The notes beneath the pieces are model-generated. The model was given only the letters and a program-made list of their open reading frames with translations, searched no databases and had not been told where the DNA came from. Below are positions 36,201 to 48,174 of a DNA stretch of 64,000 bases, in pieces; within the stretch, counting starts at the first letter, position 1, and every line of letters starts with the position of its first letter. This stretch comes from Rhyacophila brunnea (Eukaryota; Arthropoda; Insecta; Trichoptera; Rhyacophilidae): positions 124,001 to 188,000 of the forward strand of contig JAGYXB010000447.1 in assembly GCA_022495005.1 (NCBI GenBank), written 5' to 3'. Made by a program: the position numbers and the translations under genes.

Positions 36201-36450
36201 CTAAATGGCCAATTGAGTTACTCGAACTGTGTAGATATGACCAATTATTAATATATTATAAGCAAGAGCTTCAATTTTAATTTGCAGACCATCCACAGCA
36301 GATAGCTCCACACCAATGCCGACGATATTAACTCCAAGTTCATGTTTGAGTCGGCTGTAAACGTTATTTTGCCTTCTTCTATGTACGCCTCCAAAATTCG
36401 TGTTACAAAATTATCACTACAAAATGCAATCTTTTTATCAATCTCATGAC
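36201..36450 (-). pseudogene. hAT (ZBED-like) transposase internal fragment
   Basis: The minus strand reads a decayed middle part of a hAT transposase, upstream of the dimerisation domain. It begins AFCSDN, then after a frame change gives NTNFGGVHRRRQNNVYSRLK, ELGVNIVGIGVELSAVDGLQ, IKIEALAYN and IYTVRVTQL, and stops at 36201-36203. The family pattern is DNANTNFGG..R.G.NNV...LK..L...IIGVGC..H, then LSVD...I..KIY.YF.IYTVR...L. The central GC..H part is deleted. No element ends were found around it. Confidence 0.78.
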
Positions 36451-37632
36451 GATGCACTGTTCAAATTATGTTTTCAGTCAACATTTCCGATGTCTTGCCG
36501 TGAACAGACTCAAAATACAGCAGTTTTACGTGCATAGGTAACTTCCAATATTAAAAAGTATATAACAACATGCACTAGTTTACTTCTTTTCTATTTGAAG
36601 TGTTGTTAGTAACACTTACAAAATGCGTCTTCTGTCTGCGGCCAATTGTATTATTATAATTATGTATTATTGCCAATCATTTATACGCGGAATGACAGCC
36701 ATATGTGAAACCGGGACGCATGGTAAGCCTACTTATACCTAACGATTAAGTTGCAGAAAAATAATATGCATTATGATTAAATTATTCTTTCACTCAAGGT
36801 ATAAATATGCACAAAAATTGAAACTGAAAAAATACGTAAATTGAAACACCTCAGATAGCATAGTTGTTACGTAATTCTGCTAGGTTAGCATTTGGGTTGG
36901 AATCATATTGATAAAAGCTATCGCCTGGATAGCAAAAAACGTGTTTTTTGATAGGTACCACTTGGTCTATGATTTTTGTAATATTATGTTTCCTAGAATT
37001 TCCAATTTATAAATATTATGTAAAAGTACTTTTTTATTTTAATTGAAAAATATAGGCATTTAAAATTAATCACAACAGACAAAAATCTTTCATGGTTCTT
37101 TAAAAAGGTTGATTTTATGAATTTATTTTCATTTAGAATTATTGTATTATTACATAGAAACTTCCAAGCATGTCAAATTATGTCTTACCGGTAACGTATT
37201 GTCGAATACATCAAATAGAAAAAAAGCAATGATTTTGATATAGATTTTTTTTAATTTTACAATTATTGATTTGATGAAATCTTTGTTTTGAGAGTATTTA
37301 AACAACGTCTCAGTTAAAAATAATGTGATACGTGTTGAGCATCATCACTCTAATATTTTCACTATAATCTATTGATGAGATCGAACATCGATTGTTGGTT
37401 GGTACGTTAACAAAATGTATGTCATATTTATTTTAAAAGAAAGGCCAAATTTCACAAATAGGTATTATTGACAAACACATTTTTATTTTTAAATAGCTGT
37501 CAACGCAAAAATTGACAATTTTTAAATGATATTTTTTGTTCGCGAACTATCATAAACTTGTTTAGGGGTTACTTCTTTTTGTTAGATGAACGACGAAATC
37601 TCAATAAAATGACATTGCTAAGCGTTCAGCGT
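36451..37632. other. AT-rich DNA with a possible SINE
   Basis: The region 36845-36935 has A-box-like (AGATAGCATAGTTG) and B-box-like (GGGTTGGAATC) segments and may be a decayed family C SINE. No genes were seen. Confidence 0.4.
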
Positions 37633-37830
37633 TATATAAAGAGGAAAAAGGGTACGGCGACTGTAAAAGAAAAGTGATACAACAATCTCTAGACACCTGA
37701 CACTTGGTGGTTCGGCGACCCACACTAACTTTGCCTCACTTTCACAAGGCCACCTACTTATTTGCACGTACACTTTTCTCTCTTTTTTACGTCTCATTCA
37801 GGGCCGAAAACAAAAAAAACACACGTCCCT
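37633..37830 (+). promoter_or_regulatory. Candidate TATA-type promoter region
   Basis: TATATAAAG (37633-37641) begins a block of about 200 bp with higher GC content, unique sequence and CpG-containing words (gtacggcgac, ggttcggcgaccc). It lies 0.7 kb before the candidate exon at 38329, whose frame starts with an ATG. No initiator could be fixed. This is composition-based inference. Confidence 0.25.
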
Positions 37831-38328
37831 AACAGTGCAGAAATAAGTAATAATTATATCTCATTAAATCATCGTTTTATGGTTATTTAAAATAATATAT
37901 TTTTCTTTAATTGCATAATACTAATAAGACTTCATTGTTAGTCATAATAATAAAAAAATGTTTTTGATTCATAATTAACTACAATATTGGTGTCATCGTT
38001 GACAAATAATGTTAGTGAGAAGGCTCACAGGATACGCATGGCAAGGTGTTTAATTCGTAATGGATTTTCGAGGCATTTTAAAAGCCTACACAAATCTGGC
38101 TATGATACAATTGTAGTTTGAATGTTATGGTTATCTTGAAAAGTAAATAGACATCATATTTTTTTTAAATTCTATCTGGAAAACGAACAAAAAAAAGACT
38201 CTCAGCGCACTTCCTAGTTTAGTGACTAAGTAGTGAGATAGTTACATAAGCTTGGAAATTATATCGATGACATATTATTTTGGTAGTCTGAATCTGGAGT
38301 TTACTAATGTTGGAATTATTTTTCTCAG

Positions 38329-38393
38329 CCTTTCAGCATCTGCCTCCAAAATCACACTTATTTGCATGGCTCTTTGTTTTCTTGTTTTTACCG
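38329..38393 (+). CDS. Candidate exon with start codon and signal-peptide-like frame
   Basis: A pyrimidine-rich tract ending TTTTTCTCAG precedes the segment, and it ends at CCG|GTAAAT (GT at 38394-38395). The 65-bp segment is less AT-biased than the flanks. In the frame of an ATG at 38366-38368 it reads MALCFLVFT and ends in phase 1, which matches the entry phase of the candidate exons at 39783 and 50710. The product would begin with a short hydrophobic stretch, as in a secreted protein. All three frames are open over so short a span, so the frame choice is not independent evidence. Confidence 0.35.
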
Positions 38394-39782
38394 GTAAATA
38401 ATTTTAGGTATATTATATACAAAAGAAAAAGACATGAATTCTTCACTAGATGCACTTTAGTCACATTGGTTTGATTATGACTTTATTATTATGTTGATTG
38501 TAGTTACGACATGACATTTTATTTCATTGCCGTATTATAAATTTTGTTAATTCGGGGGACTACAACTAAATAAATTATTTATCACAAAATATTAATCAAA
38601 AATCAAAATATTATAAATTATGGTTATGATAATAAATCAATGATTATTTTTAAATAACAATTGAAGTATACGTGCGTGAGTGGTTTTACTTTTAAAGTAT
38701 TTCAACGTTGTCACAACTTAGATTTGAAATCCTGCATGATTTTTAAATCCCCATTGGGTTTGAAAATGCTGGAAATTCAGGATTTGCATTTGTTTATGTA
38801 CGTTTTTTTCGCAAAAAATATTTATGTTGAGTTTAATTTACAAAAAGCGGTTGGTTTATCAAAAAAAAATTGGGATTATATTATTCTTGATCGGAAAAAA
38901 TATAAATTGATATTTATAGCTAGGTAAAACTCCGTATAAAGTAAGTTATCAATTAAGCGAGTGCTGTCTACTGATGTGATAGATGGAAATTTAATTTACT
39001 TGTAAACAGTTAATACATTCTGTAAATATCCATATATTTTCATAAAATGGATTTATAATACATCGTCGGTGTTTTGTAAAAAGGACGAATCAATCATTTT
39101 GGCGAAATCAAGATTTCAATGAAAATACAATATGTACCACACTAGCTTTATTGTGTAAAAACGACGAATTTGTATCTCCACAGGAAAGTACTTAAAAACG
39201 ATAATCGTAGGGGTGAATATCCATTTAGTATTACGAATAAAAAGCGAATGTGACATATTAGGCCTTTTAAAATATTATATAATACTGCCTATTATGATGA
39301 AAGTATTCTTTCTAAGCTTTATTATAAACTTGTTAGATATCTATAATCATCTACAGGTAACTAACAAATAAATGTCAAAAGTTGAAAATCCTCCTCCTGT
39401 AAAATAGCATTTTGGTTAAATCGACCTTTTTACGAAACAGCGACGACATATTTTTACATACCTAGTCATCATATAAACTACTATTTACATTTCATCTGTT
39501 TTTATTTACATAAGACACCCAAGGTAGCCTAGTTGATAAAGCTACCGATACTGAAGTCATTAGTTTTATAAAATGTAAAAGTTTTTCTTTATTGTTTTAA
39601 GCAAAGGTGACATAATATTAACATCAACCCATTCCTATCACAAAAATACATATGTTAATTGCTGCTAGTTATCAAAAATATATTTAGTTTTAGACTCTCA
39701 ATAAACGTAACTTTATAATTACTAGGTACTAAAATAATTGTTAAAATTAATTTATAAATTTGAAAATATACGCCCTCCCTAG
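38394..39782. other. AT-rich DNA
   Basis: A tRNA-like 5' half (GGTAGCCTAGTTGATAAAGC, near 39529) suggests a broken SINE. The open frame at 38661-38927 is unrecognised. Confidence 0.45.
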
Positions 39783-39878
39783 ATACAAACCTTGCGCCGA
39801 GTTCCTTTAATAGCTCCGTTTGTTTTAACTGCTTGTACCGTTTTGATGAAACAACTTTACATGTGGAGTATGCGAAAG
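39783..39878 (+). CDS. Candidate internal exon, phase 1-1
   Basis: The tract CGCCCTCCCTAG precedes the segment (AG 39781-39782) and GCGAAAG|GTAAAA follows (GT 39879-39880). The 96-bp segment, phase 1 at both ends, reads TNLAPSSFNSSVCFNCLYRF then DETTLHVEYAK, with one N-glycosylation sequon (NSS) and a C..C pair. It would splice in frame after 8775-8948 or after 38329-38393, and before 50710-50870. A second frame is also open across most of it. No family was recognised. Confidence 0.38.
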
Positions 39879-40199
39879 GTAAAAGGGCTTTTTACCTTTA
39901 TAAAGAATATTAAGAGTATTTTTTGCGCATCCAAAAACCACTCAACTGAATTTCCAAATTATAATTTACCAGCTACCAAATTAACCAGAAAAAATGTTAA
40001 GTATGTTTATTTCCTTATTAGGCGGTATCGTTTTTGTGAGTATATTTGGTATTAGTTTTTTACGGTGTTGTAGTTTGTAGAATGCTTGTTCTGGATCTGT
40101 CGAATTCTGCGGTTAACAGAAAAATAGGTTTTATTTTTAACGTGTGCTTGATCTAGTGCGGAAACCCAGTGGATTAGGCTGATAACTAACCATTTTTTC
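39879..40199. other. AT-rich non-coding DNA
   Basis: Nothing could be supported. Confidence 0.5.
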
Positions 40200-40415
40200 T
40201 AATGGATTTAAGGTTTGTACTATTCCATTTGAGTTGTTTTTTTGCGACCCGGGTTTCGCTTTTCGGCATCTTCAGGCACTGTGTACACTCAACAAAAGGC
40301 AAACACACACTGATAACGAACACTATTAACTCTAAGTTATATAACAAATAAATACACTAAAGTAGGTAAAAAATTTATCACCTGACTATTAAATCAAGGA
40401 TCCAATAAAAATATA
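40200..40415 (-). repeat. Dispersed repeat with hammerhead-like motif, copy 2
   Basis: This is the counterpart of 14555-14770, with the same order of blocks. It has the better-preserved catalytic-core motif (next entry). Confidence 0.6.
40246..40280 (-). ncRNA. Hammerhead-ribozyme-like core
   Basis: On the minus strand, in order: a short TGC stem I strand, CTGAAGA (40269-40275), a short stem II with an A-rich loop, GAAA (40254-40257), a CCCGGG stem III, and GTC (40246-40248) followed by GCA, which pairs with TGC. This is the order of a type I hammerhead with a minimal stem III, as described for Penelope-like elements. An extra base sits between CTGAAGA and stem II, so activity is uncertain. 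Confidence 0.5.
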
Positions 40416-43400
40416 ACAAACAAATTATGAATAGTTGAAGTACAAACCACTTACCTTATCGATAATAATATACTCGATAAGCGTATAAATAATAAATCGC
40501 CAAAACCTATATATTATATAATTACTCAATAGGTGTAAAATCGTCCATTCTGGGAACAATGGTAACGTATTGGGAATTAATGGAGTTAACTAATGAGATA
40601 TATCTATGATATCAGTCTTTAAAAGTTATCAGTTAAACAATTAATATAATATTTTTTCAAAAGATGAAGTTATAAATTAAAATATCCACAAATTATATAC
40701 GCACGAGTATACTGATTTATTCATATTTTAAAGTTTTAAAAATAAAAATTCAAAAGTGAACGAACCGAACTATTGGACAATAAACTTATTTAATTTTTTT
40801 TTCATTATATTGTTTTTAATCTTAGTGACGGTTCTGAATACATGCTTTAATCTTAAACTGAATCTATTTAGAATAGTTAGTGTTTGAGGATCGCTAGCAT
40901 ACAATGACAGTACATCTCTCAAAATAATGTGTATTATATTATTCTTATCCCTTTTGGCTATATGGCCAAATAACTGCTGGAATATCTTATGAGACATTTT
41001 GAAGAGCCGGTTATATTTTCTCTGCTATGGAAACATGATACTTGGACGTGGTGGCTCGGTTGGTTTTAATTTGATATTTCTTCGATTTCTTATAATAATA
41101 TAAATAAATTAACTTGAAATCTAAAAGGAAATAATATCCAATCTCATTCCTTTAAGCAAAAAGTATATTTTTTGAATTTTATATTTATAGATAGATATTC
41201 GTTCGAGAGTTATATTTATAAGTTTTTATGAATTTTGATGTTAAAGCTATTTGAATTTACTGAACATAAAAATAGGCTATAGAATTTATTTTCAGCTGAA
41301 CTTTATATATATTAAGTATAAGATACTATGAATATTTATGCACAGATATATATTTCAAAATACCTAACACGACTCATGGGTACAATACAATGTAATAGAA
41401 AAGGTTCAACAAATTTCCAACTTTATTTCGTACTGTGTTATTAAACTTTTTGTCAAACACGTTCTCTGGAAAAGTGTAAATTACTTTTCCGATGGAAACC
41501 TCAATTTTATGAAAAATTGTATGCTTAGCTTTTAAAGTTTCAATGTTATAATAATAAACACAATGATATTGTTATAATTTATGAAAGCGTATTGATTTTT
41601 TTCTGAAATATAGCAAATAGTGTAAATTATGAATATAATTAATTTTGTTTTGTATTCAATGTCTTTTTTGTGATCATTTGCGGTTGATCTACATCTAAAA
41701 GAGATCATTTTCACTTTTAATACATAATTCTTCATATTAATAATCCTTTGTTTTATAATTTTATTATCCTACTTTCAATCCTTCAAATCAGTCAATATTA
41801 TTTTCACAAGTTAATGGGTTCAAACGATTGTAAGTGTTTGGTGGGATGGTTTGCATCCCAAAGGAGAATTATTATTGTAACATTTTTTTTAAATGCCGCT
41901 AACTAATAGCTAAAAAAAATACTTTGAGACTGTGACGCAAAATTTACTATCACAATTCATCATTATTTAGAGTCTTATGTTTGAATAGCAGACTATTGAA
42001 TATTAAAGAGAAAAGTGATTCTTTATGTTTTTTCCACCCCGTTAAAATACCTATTGACACAAGTGTTGTAGCAGCAGACTTAGATTATGGTAGAACGTAG
42101 TCACGACTAAAAAAAGGTTGCGAATCTGTAATCTACTTTATTCACAATTTTATAGAAATTTGTCGTCTGAATCAAATGTGAAAAGGCACTTTAAGAAAAA
42201 AGAACATTGAACATAATTTACGTACTTATTTAATTTATTGTCTTCGCTGATAATAAAATAAAATTTATTGACATCCATTGAATTGAAGCTTTATTTATGA
42301 GGGTTCTCACCTTAAACTTTCAACACAAATGTGATTGCAGATAATAAAAGCTGCTTTAAACTACCTCAAACTATAATACACCAATTTGATGAGTAGACTA
42401 AAGTACTGTGGCATCTGCCACCAAGGCGTTTCTGTATAAACCCATAATTCAGAACGTAAAAGAGTATTTGAAGCTTTTTTCAACATAAAGTTAAAGATTA
42501 TCGTGAAACGAATAAGGATAAAATTGTCGAAGCTTTTTCGTACAAAAATCAGGCCACTGCTCAAAGAAAATTGTTTCAGATTTTTTAGGCGTTATGATGG
42601 ATAGATTTTCATAAAAAATACTTCTGTTTTCGCTCAACAAAGATTTTTTTACTTAAAATAATTTCAAAGTATTTTTTTATGATTTTTTAGTCTACTGAAA
42701 AATGGAGTGAGTTTTCTATTAACATGATTATTTCTTATACACTATTATAACTATACTTATATACTTGTTATCAGCTTTCAAGGTTTTTTAAAATACAAGT
42801 ATTGAAACAATGTACATATTATTTTTTAAATACAGTACCTCTCTTTTCAATTTTGAAAGGCATACATTATTTTGAATTATAGCTTATATACTATAAATAT
42901 AAGAATGAAAATTATAAAGAAATAATTTATCTATAAATTTAAGTGAAACGCAAACATCACATGATTTCTAAACACTATTTTTCATAGCAAACGACTATTG
43001 AATAAAACAAATATTAATTAATTGAGCCAACATTCACTTAGTAGAATTACATTGTACAAATAATAATATAAATTATATTAAATTCTACAAGCGTTTTTAA
43101 CATAAATTATTTTATCATTTACAAGACATGAGGTTTTTGATTCTATGTTTAGTTATAAAATATTCAGAGATTATTAAAAGCCTCGTAAAACGAATAGTTT
43201 GAGGAAAATCACTGAAATATAAATGGTAGTCACAGTTTTTTATACCAACTTATTCTTAATAATTTTTAAGAATTTATGTGGCTATTTTGGATAATTTCCA
43301 AATTGATTGAAATTGTTGAGATAATAAAAATTATTTGTGTCAAAATATGAGTGATATTTGTACCTCTTCAAAAACAATTAGGCAGTCGGGGAGGTCCATT

Positions 43401-43489
43401 GATAATAAATACGTGGCACTCGTGGCAGGTCTGCCATAGTAGCAACACGTATATTATAAGCCATAGTTATTTTGGTTGTAAAATCCTAA
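40416..43489. other. AT-rich non-coding DNA
   Basis: No gene, repeat end or transposase could be supported. Minus-strand frames at 40770-40997 and 42361-42564 have no recognisable motifs. Confidence 0.55.
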
Positions 43490-43676
43490 CGCCCATGATG
43501 GCCGAGCGGCTGACGCGTCGGCTGTTAGTCGGTGATGGATCCCAGGTTCAAATCTTGGGTCTGGCAAATACACATATTGTTTTTAAACGTATGTTTGCAG
43601 GCAGAATATGGACCTAATAGATGGCTAACAAAAACACAAATCTGTTAATAAAAAACCTCTACATTGTCGAGGTCCA
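43490..43676 (+). mobile_element. tRNA-derived SINE, family A, most complete copy
   Basis: The head resembles a class II (Ser/Leu-type) tRNA: A box TGGCCGAGCGGC (43499-43510), a ggcgtcggct-like arm, and B box GGTTCAAATCT (43545-43555) in a cccag/cttgggt stem. The body contains cacatattg, tatggacctaatag and tggctaacaaaaac. The 3' end is the hairpin acctctacattgtcgaggtc at 43655-43674. Confidence 0.8.
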
Positions 43677-43701
43677 TATGATCTTCTTAAGGGGGAAAGG
43701 C

Positions 43702-44040
43702 ATGCCAACAGATAACTTTGCGGAAAAAAGTACGAAGCTTGCAATTTGAGATTTTTTTTTGATAATTTACAATGTCAACTGTATTAATTAATAAACCTAT
43801 TTGAAAACATTAAAAAGATTTTTTTTAATTCAAAGATAAACTTGCAATTGTAAAAAAATGTGAATTCATGGCAGGGTCATATCTTATTATTACATTTTAT
43901 ATTATAGTCATATTTATTATTAAAATTTAGTTTATTAAGTTTTCAATTTTTACCGTTTAGATTTTTGACTAATTCATCGTTTTAATATTTTTTATATTTA
44001 TTTTAAAAAACGTCAATTTTTATAAAAATATAAATGTGTA
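43702..44040 (+). repeat. Dispersed repeat R1, copy 1
   Basis: About 340 bp matches 56886-57239 in the same orientation at high identity by eye. It starts atgccaacag, then gcttgcaatttgag, attaattaataaa, taagttttcaa and tttagatttttgac, and ends in a T/A-rich stretch. It directly follows a family A SINE. Copy 2 also abuts such a SINE, but with the SINE in opposite orientation. Confidence 0.8.
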
Positions 44041-44252
44041 TAACTTGAAATCCTTTTTATTTATATCAAATCGAGTTTCAATATTGGGACCATACCTAAA
44101 ATAAATTTTCCTCTCCCGCTTACGTTCGGACATTGTCAAAAGAATCCTTATCAGTTATTAATATTGTTATTGTAAAATGGAACCATATAAAATAAATGCA
44201 GAAAATAAATATTATTATTTCATACAGTATTATATTTAATAAAATTACCTAC

Positions 44253-44350
44253 CTATTTCCGCCAAGCTTTTGCACCCTCAGTGCTGCATATGTGGGTAGT
44301 TGCCTCGAAGTGTTTTCGTAGATTTTTTTAATTTGTATTTTTGGCGCCAT
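44253..44350 (-). CDS. Candidate first coding exon, minus strand
   Basis: On the minus strand an ATG (44348-44350, context ttatATGG) opens a frame MAPKIQIKKIYENTSRQLPT followed by YAALRVQKLGGN. It runs to a donor-like AATAG|GTAGGT (intron would start at 44252). The downstream half is GC-richer than the surroundings. The basic N-terminus gives no clear family. A stop follows immediately if it is not spliced. It could be chance or a transposase start. Confidence 0.25.
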
Positions 44351-45783
44351 ATAATTTTGTAGGTTCTTGGTTGCAATGAATAATTTGTACCTAATATACT
44401 ATTATAATGACATTAAAGAAGAACATCCAAATAATAGTATTAACTAGTGTTTAATAACGAGATATTATATTACATAATAACGTCCACCCATAAAAAGTAT
44501 AAAGTATCAATAAATAAAACCGAAATAAAAATTGGAAAACATGACAAATGTTTATCTCAGATATTACAAAATTTATCGGATCCTTTAATAAGAAAAAGAC
44601 TCACAAATCAATACATATCATACATAAAAAAATCTGTATTTGCTAAAATTCATGCATATTTCTCGACTCAATATATATTTTTATATATTGATTGTGATTT
44701 GACTGCGATATGAAACCTATTCAATTGAGATTTTCCACTATTTAGTGAAGAATATATTTCTGTTGTTTCAGTACCTACCTATATAGTAATGAATATATTT
44801 TTACATAGTTATAATTTTACAATATACATTTATTATATTAGACTGTATTAAATTTGGACGGAAATACAAAGTGTTTTAATAAGCTTAGTGCCGACAAAAG
44901 AAAAAAAAATATTAGAGTATCATCCTTCTCCATCTTCTTCAAATTATCGCACTCAAGCAATGGATTACAGGGCAAGAATGAGGTCACTGTAATTTTCCTG
45001 GGTCGATTGCTATGATCCGCGTTTCGCGCCATGGGAGCTTGATGGTATTGTACGTAAACATATATTTGTACCTATATTCTTTTCAATAACGAGATAATGA
45101 ATGTTTTATATAAATAATTCTAGTAGGTTTTATGGTTTGTATTAGTAATATGAGGTAGTAATTTAAAAAGATTTATTATATAAGTATATAGGTACAATCT
45201 AATTATGTTAATTTTAACCTGGAAAACGCAAGAAACTAAGAAATTCAATTATAGCTTTGTTGAGTAATGTACAAAGCTCTTCTGATAAAATAAACGAAGC
45301 CATTTACTCAAAACTATCCGACAGGCAATCAGAACTAAACTTGGATAAACGATAACACTTTGATCCTTAACCATTGTGATAAGGTTTTGTCGAGCCAATG
45401 TTAATTCATAGCATAACTTAACATATTATATAATATATTAATTTATATAATATATATATAATTTAGGTACTTATGTATAATTTATTATAATCCAGGTTAC
45501 TGTCCTGGAGGAACTGATTGTCTTAATTAATGTGATACTCCTTTGATTAATATCAAAACGTTATTTAAGCACATCCATCTGGTTTAAATTAATCTAATAA
45601 GTAATTTATTTTATTATTAAATTTTATAATAGGTGCTAAAGCTATTAAGCTATCTTGAAAAATAAACATTGCAAAATCCGATTGCCAATTATTATTAACC
45701 CAATTTAGAAAGCGCTTCAGAGAGTATTGTAAAAACCATTAGTCAAATTGGTCGCAAATAGATAAGATACATATTATAGTATA
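44351..45783. other. AT-rich non-coding DNA
   Basis: No coding or repeat structure could be supported beyond simple AT runs (about 45420-45470). Confidence 0.5.
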
Positions 45784-45905
45784 GTGGGCGCGATTCCCGA
45801 AGGGCGCATGTTCGTATTTTAAGAAAGATTTTCTTTAGTGGTTAAATATTTCGTAGAAGTGTTTTCAAATTTTATATGTTCAATAAAATAATGTTACATT
45901 CATCT
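45784..45905 (+). mobile_element. Truncated SINE, family B
   Basis: A broken tRNA-like head (gcgcgattcccgaagggcgc) is followed by the T-rich body and the family tail gtgttttcaaattttatatg, then ttcaataaaataatgtta. Confidence 0.55.
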
Positions 45906-47479
45906 TGTGAATTATTCATAGAATATAAATGCTTCACACTTCATTCAATTTTCCCACTAGAACCAAACCTTTATATTAATAGTTGATAGTTTTAACAACT
46001 CTACAATGGAACATAGTGAGGAGTGAGAAATGGTTATGCTGACGTACTTCTACTACACTACGCCGTTCTTCTCTATTCAACTTACAGTTGAGAAAGTCGA
46101 TTGATAATAGATTCGACTTATAAAGGTATTTTTTTAACCACAGTTTAACGGTATAAATTTATTTTTCTATAAATATTTTCGATGCAAGAAATGAACCCCT
46201 CGGACCATGTTATCTTTTAATTGTGATTTACAATAAGTTATCATGCAAAATAATAAATGTGATTTGTGTAATGAGCAAGCCTGCTGCCATATAGCATTTC
46301 TAATTAAAAACGAGCTTGATGGATCTCTTCCCATTGTTCAAAGTTACCGACATAGGTGAGGCTAACTTATAAGTATATTTAAATTATAACTGAAATGATT
46401 TTATAATGACTACCCATTAAAGACAAAGAGTAAAAAAAATATTAAACTTATTATAGGTCTCTAAGAACTCATTATATTATATTGTAATGCTATTAAATAA
46501 ACGAAAATATTCGTCACAAAGAAGACTAAAAATAATATTATATTTTGTAAGTGTTCTTCAATTCATAGTGTGATTGTAATTTAATCTAGAGCTTTAAGCA
46601 CACTTGTCTTATTGACGGCTCTTCAAAAGCTCCCGAAAGCTTACCTAGCACTAGAGGACTTATCTGCCATTAATTTGTCAATACAGCGAGAAGCTGTTTT
46701 ATCCGATAGAGAGAATTCAATTCATTACTCTTGGCATTTCGGTATTTGGGATGAAAAATATAGAAATGGCATTGACAATATCTTAGATTATTTAATTACT
46801 GATTTTATTAAAGTTATAATTATTTCACAGTAACATAGACATACTTACAATGTAATGAAGTTTTTAATAAAAATAGGTATACCTACATACTTCTACCGAT
46901 CTTATTAAACAGACTAAAATTAAATCCATATCAGAATTATTTTTAAACTGAGAAACTAAAAATCTAAAAAAAGTAATTAAATATATAAAATAATTAATTA
47001 GTTCCGCAATTAAAATCGGTCATTTTTCTGAAAACAAGTTTTTAGTGTGTACTGTCATAAAATGCGCACACAGAATATGGTATAATATATAGTATTCTGT
47101 TAATTTTAAATCTTTGAAGAAAGAAAAATATATATTGTTAAGTAAGTATATAATTAATATATTCCACACAAATATGTTATAAAATTAAAATATAATATGT
47201 CTGCGATTTCGAAATATGTTCCTTTTGGTAAGCATTTTCACTATTTCCATGATGTCTAAGCATAAAATATAGTTATTTAAGATTTCTGTCTGTCTTTTTT
47301 ATCCATTATAACTAAAAATCAAAAGCAGTGCAATAAGATATACAGAGTATCGGTACAGAATAATTAGAGTTTTATTTCAATATCCCAAAAGGTTCCGAAA
47401 CTAAGATAAAACTTATCGAAAACTATGCACTTGCAACAATTCGATGTGAGTAGCAAAAGTGATCAAATATCAGTTGTGG
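45906..47479. other. AT-rich DNA with one unassigned open frame
   Basis: The frame 46612-46833 (73 codons, start not ATG) reads LPKAYLALEDLSAINLSIQR and is less AT-driven at its beginning. No family was recognised. Confidence 0.4.
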
Positions 47480-47570
47480 ATAGATAAGATGAAAGATGAG
47501 TACCGGGTTGTGCGCCTAAATCCAGCCGTCGTCTATTTCATTGATTTAAAAAATCCAATTGTATCATTCT
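47480..47570 (+). mobile_element. SINE fragment, family C
   Basis: The segment gccgtcgtctatttcattga matches the body of the 15724 copy (gccgttatctaaatcattga). A degenerate head precedes it. Confidence 0.45.
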
Positions 47571-48043
47571 ATTTCTTCATTATTTATCTACTTATTATTT
47601 CCGCATTTCATGCAAAAGATGTTACCGATTAATATACTAAACACAAATAAATAAGTGCATTTAAATAAAATTTAAGAACATTGTTATAATAGTATTAAAA
47701 ATAATATATAAGTGCCTAATTATACCTATAAACTTATTCATTATAATTATTCTGATATCAAATCTGATATAACTTTACAAAAAATTATAGGCTAAAATAT
47801 AGAATATTGCAGAAAACATTTCTTTCACTCCATCTAAATTTGTTTTACATGTAAATTAGAATTTCATATTCAACAGTTGGTGGGATTTCTAAATTTAAAA
47901 TATTCAAACAATTAATTAGTTTTTAGATGAAATGGTGACTACTAAATCTCTTATTTTAAATAACACTATTTCAGCATTTTTTATTCTTCTTGAAGTGTTT
48001 GGTATTGGCAAAAGTATTATGCATATTAATGTAAAAACATAGT

Positions 48044-48084
48044 TAACTAAAGCACCTTGTTTACTAACTAAAGCATCTTGTTAG
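48044..48084. repeat. Two-copy tandem repeat, 21-bp period
   Basis: taactaaagcaccttgttta (48044-48063) is followed by taactaaagcatcttgttag (48065-48084). Confidence 0.8.
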
Positions 48085-48145
48085 TTTAAAAACTTCATAA
48101 GTAGATCAAAAAATAGATTGGTAGGATAAAATCTTAATTAGTCAC

Positions 48146-48174
48146 GTAGAGACCGATAAGTTTAACGTGAGACT
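48146..48174 (+). repeat. Solo copy of the 34760-type palindrome arm
   Basis: The sequence gtagagaccgataagtttaa, then cgtgagact, matches the arm of the palindrome at 34760-34824 and its inner bases. It may be one terminus of the same unidentified transposon. The next 60 bp are relatively GC-rich and unique. Confidence 0.75.

Noticed and set aside
46590..46833. LIDGSSK-like sequence resembling the start of a retrotransposon RNase H domain
   Set aside because: Only one loose motif matches. The remaining RNase H residues and downstream context are absent.
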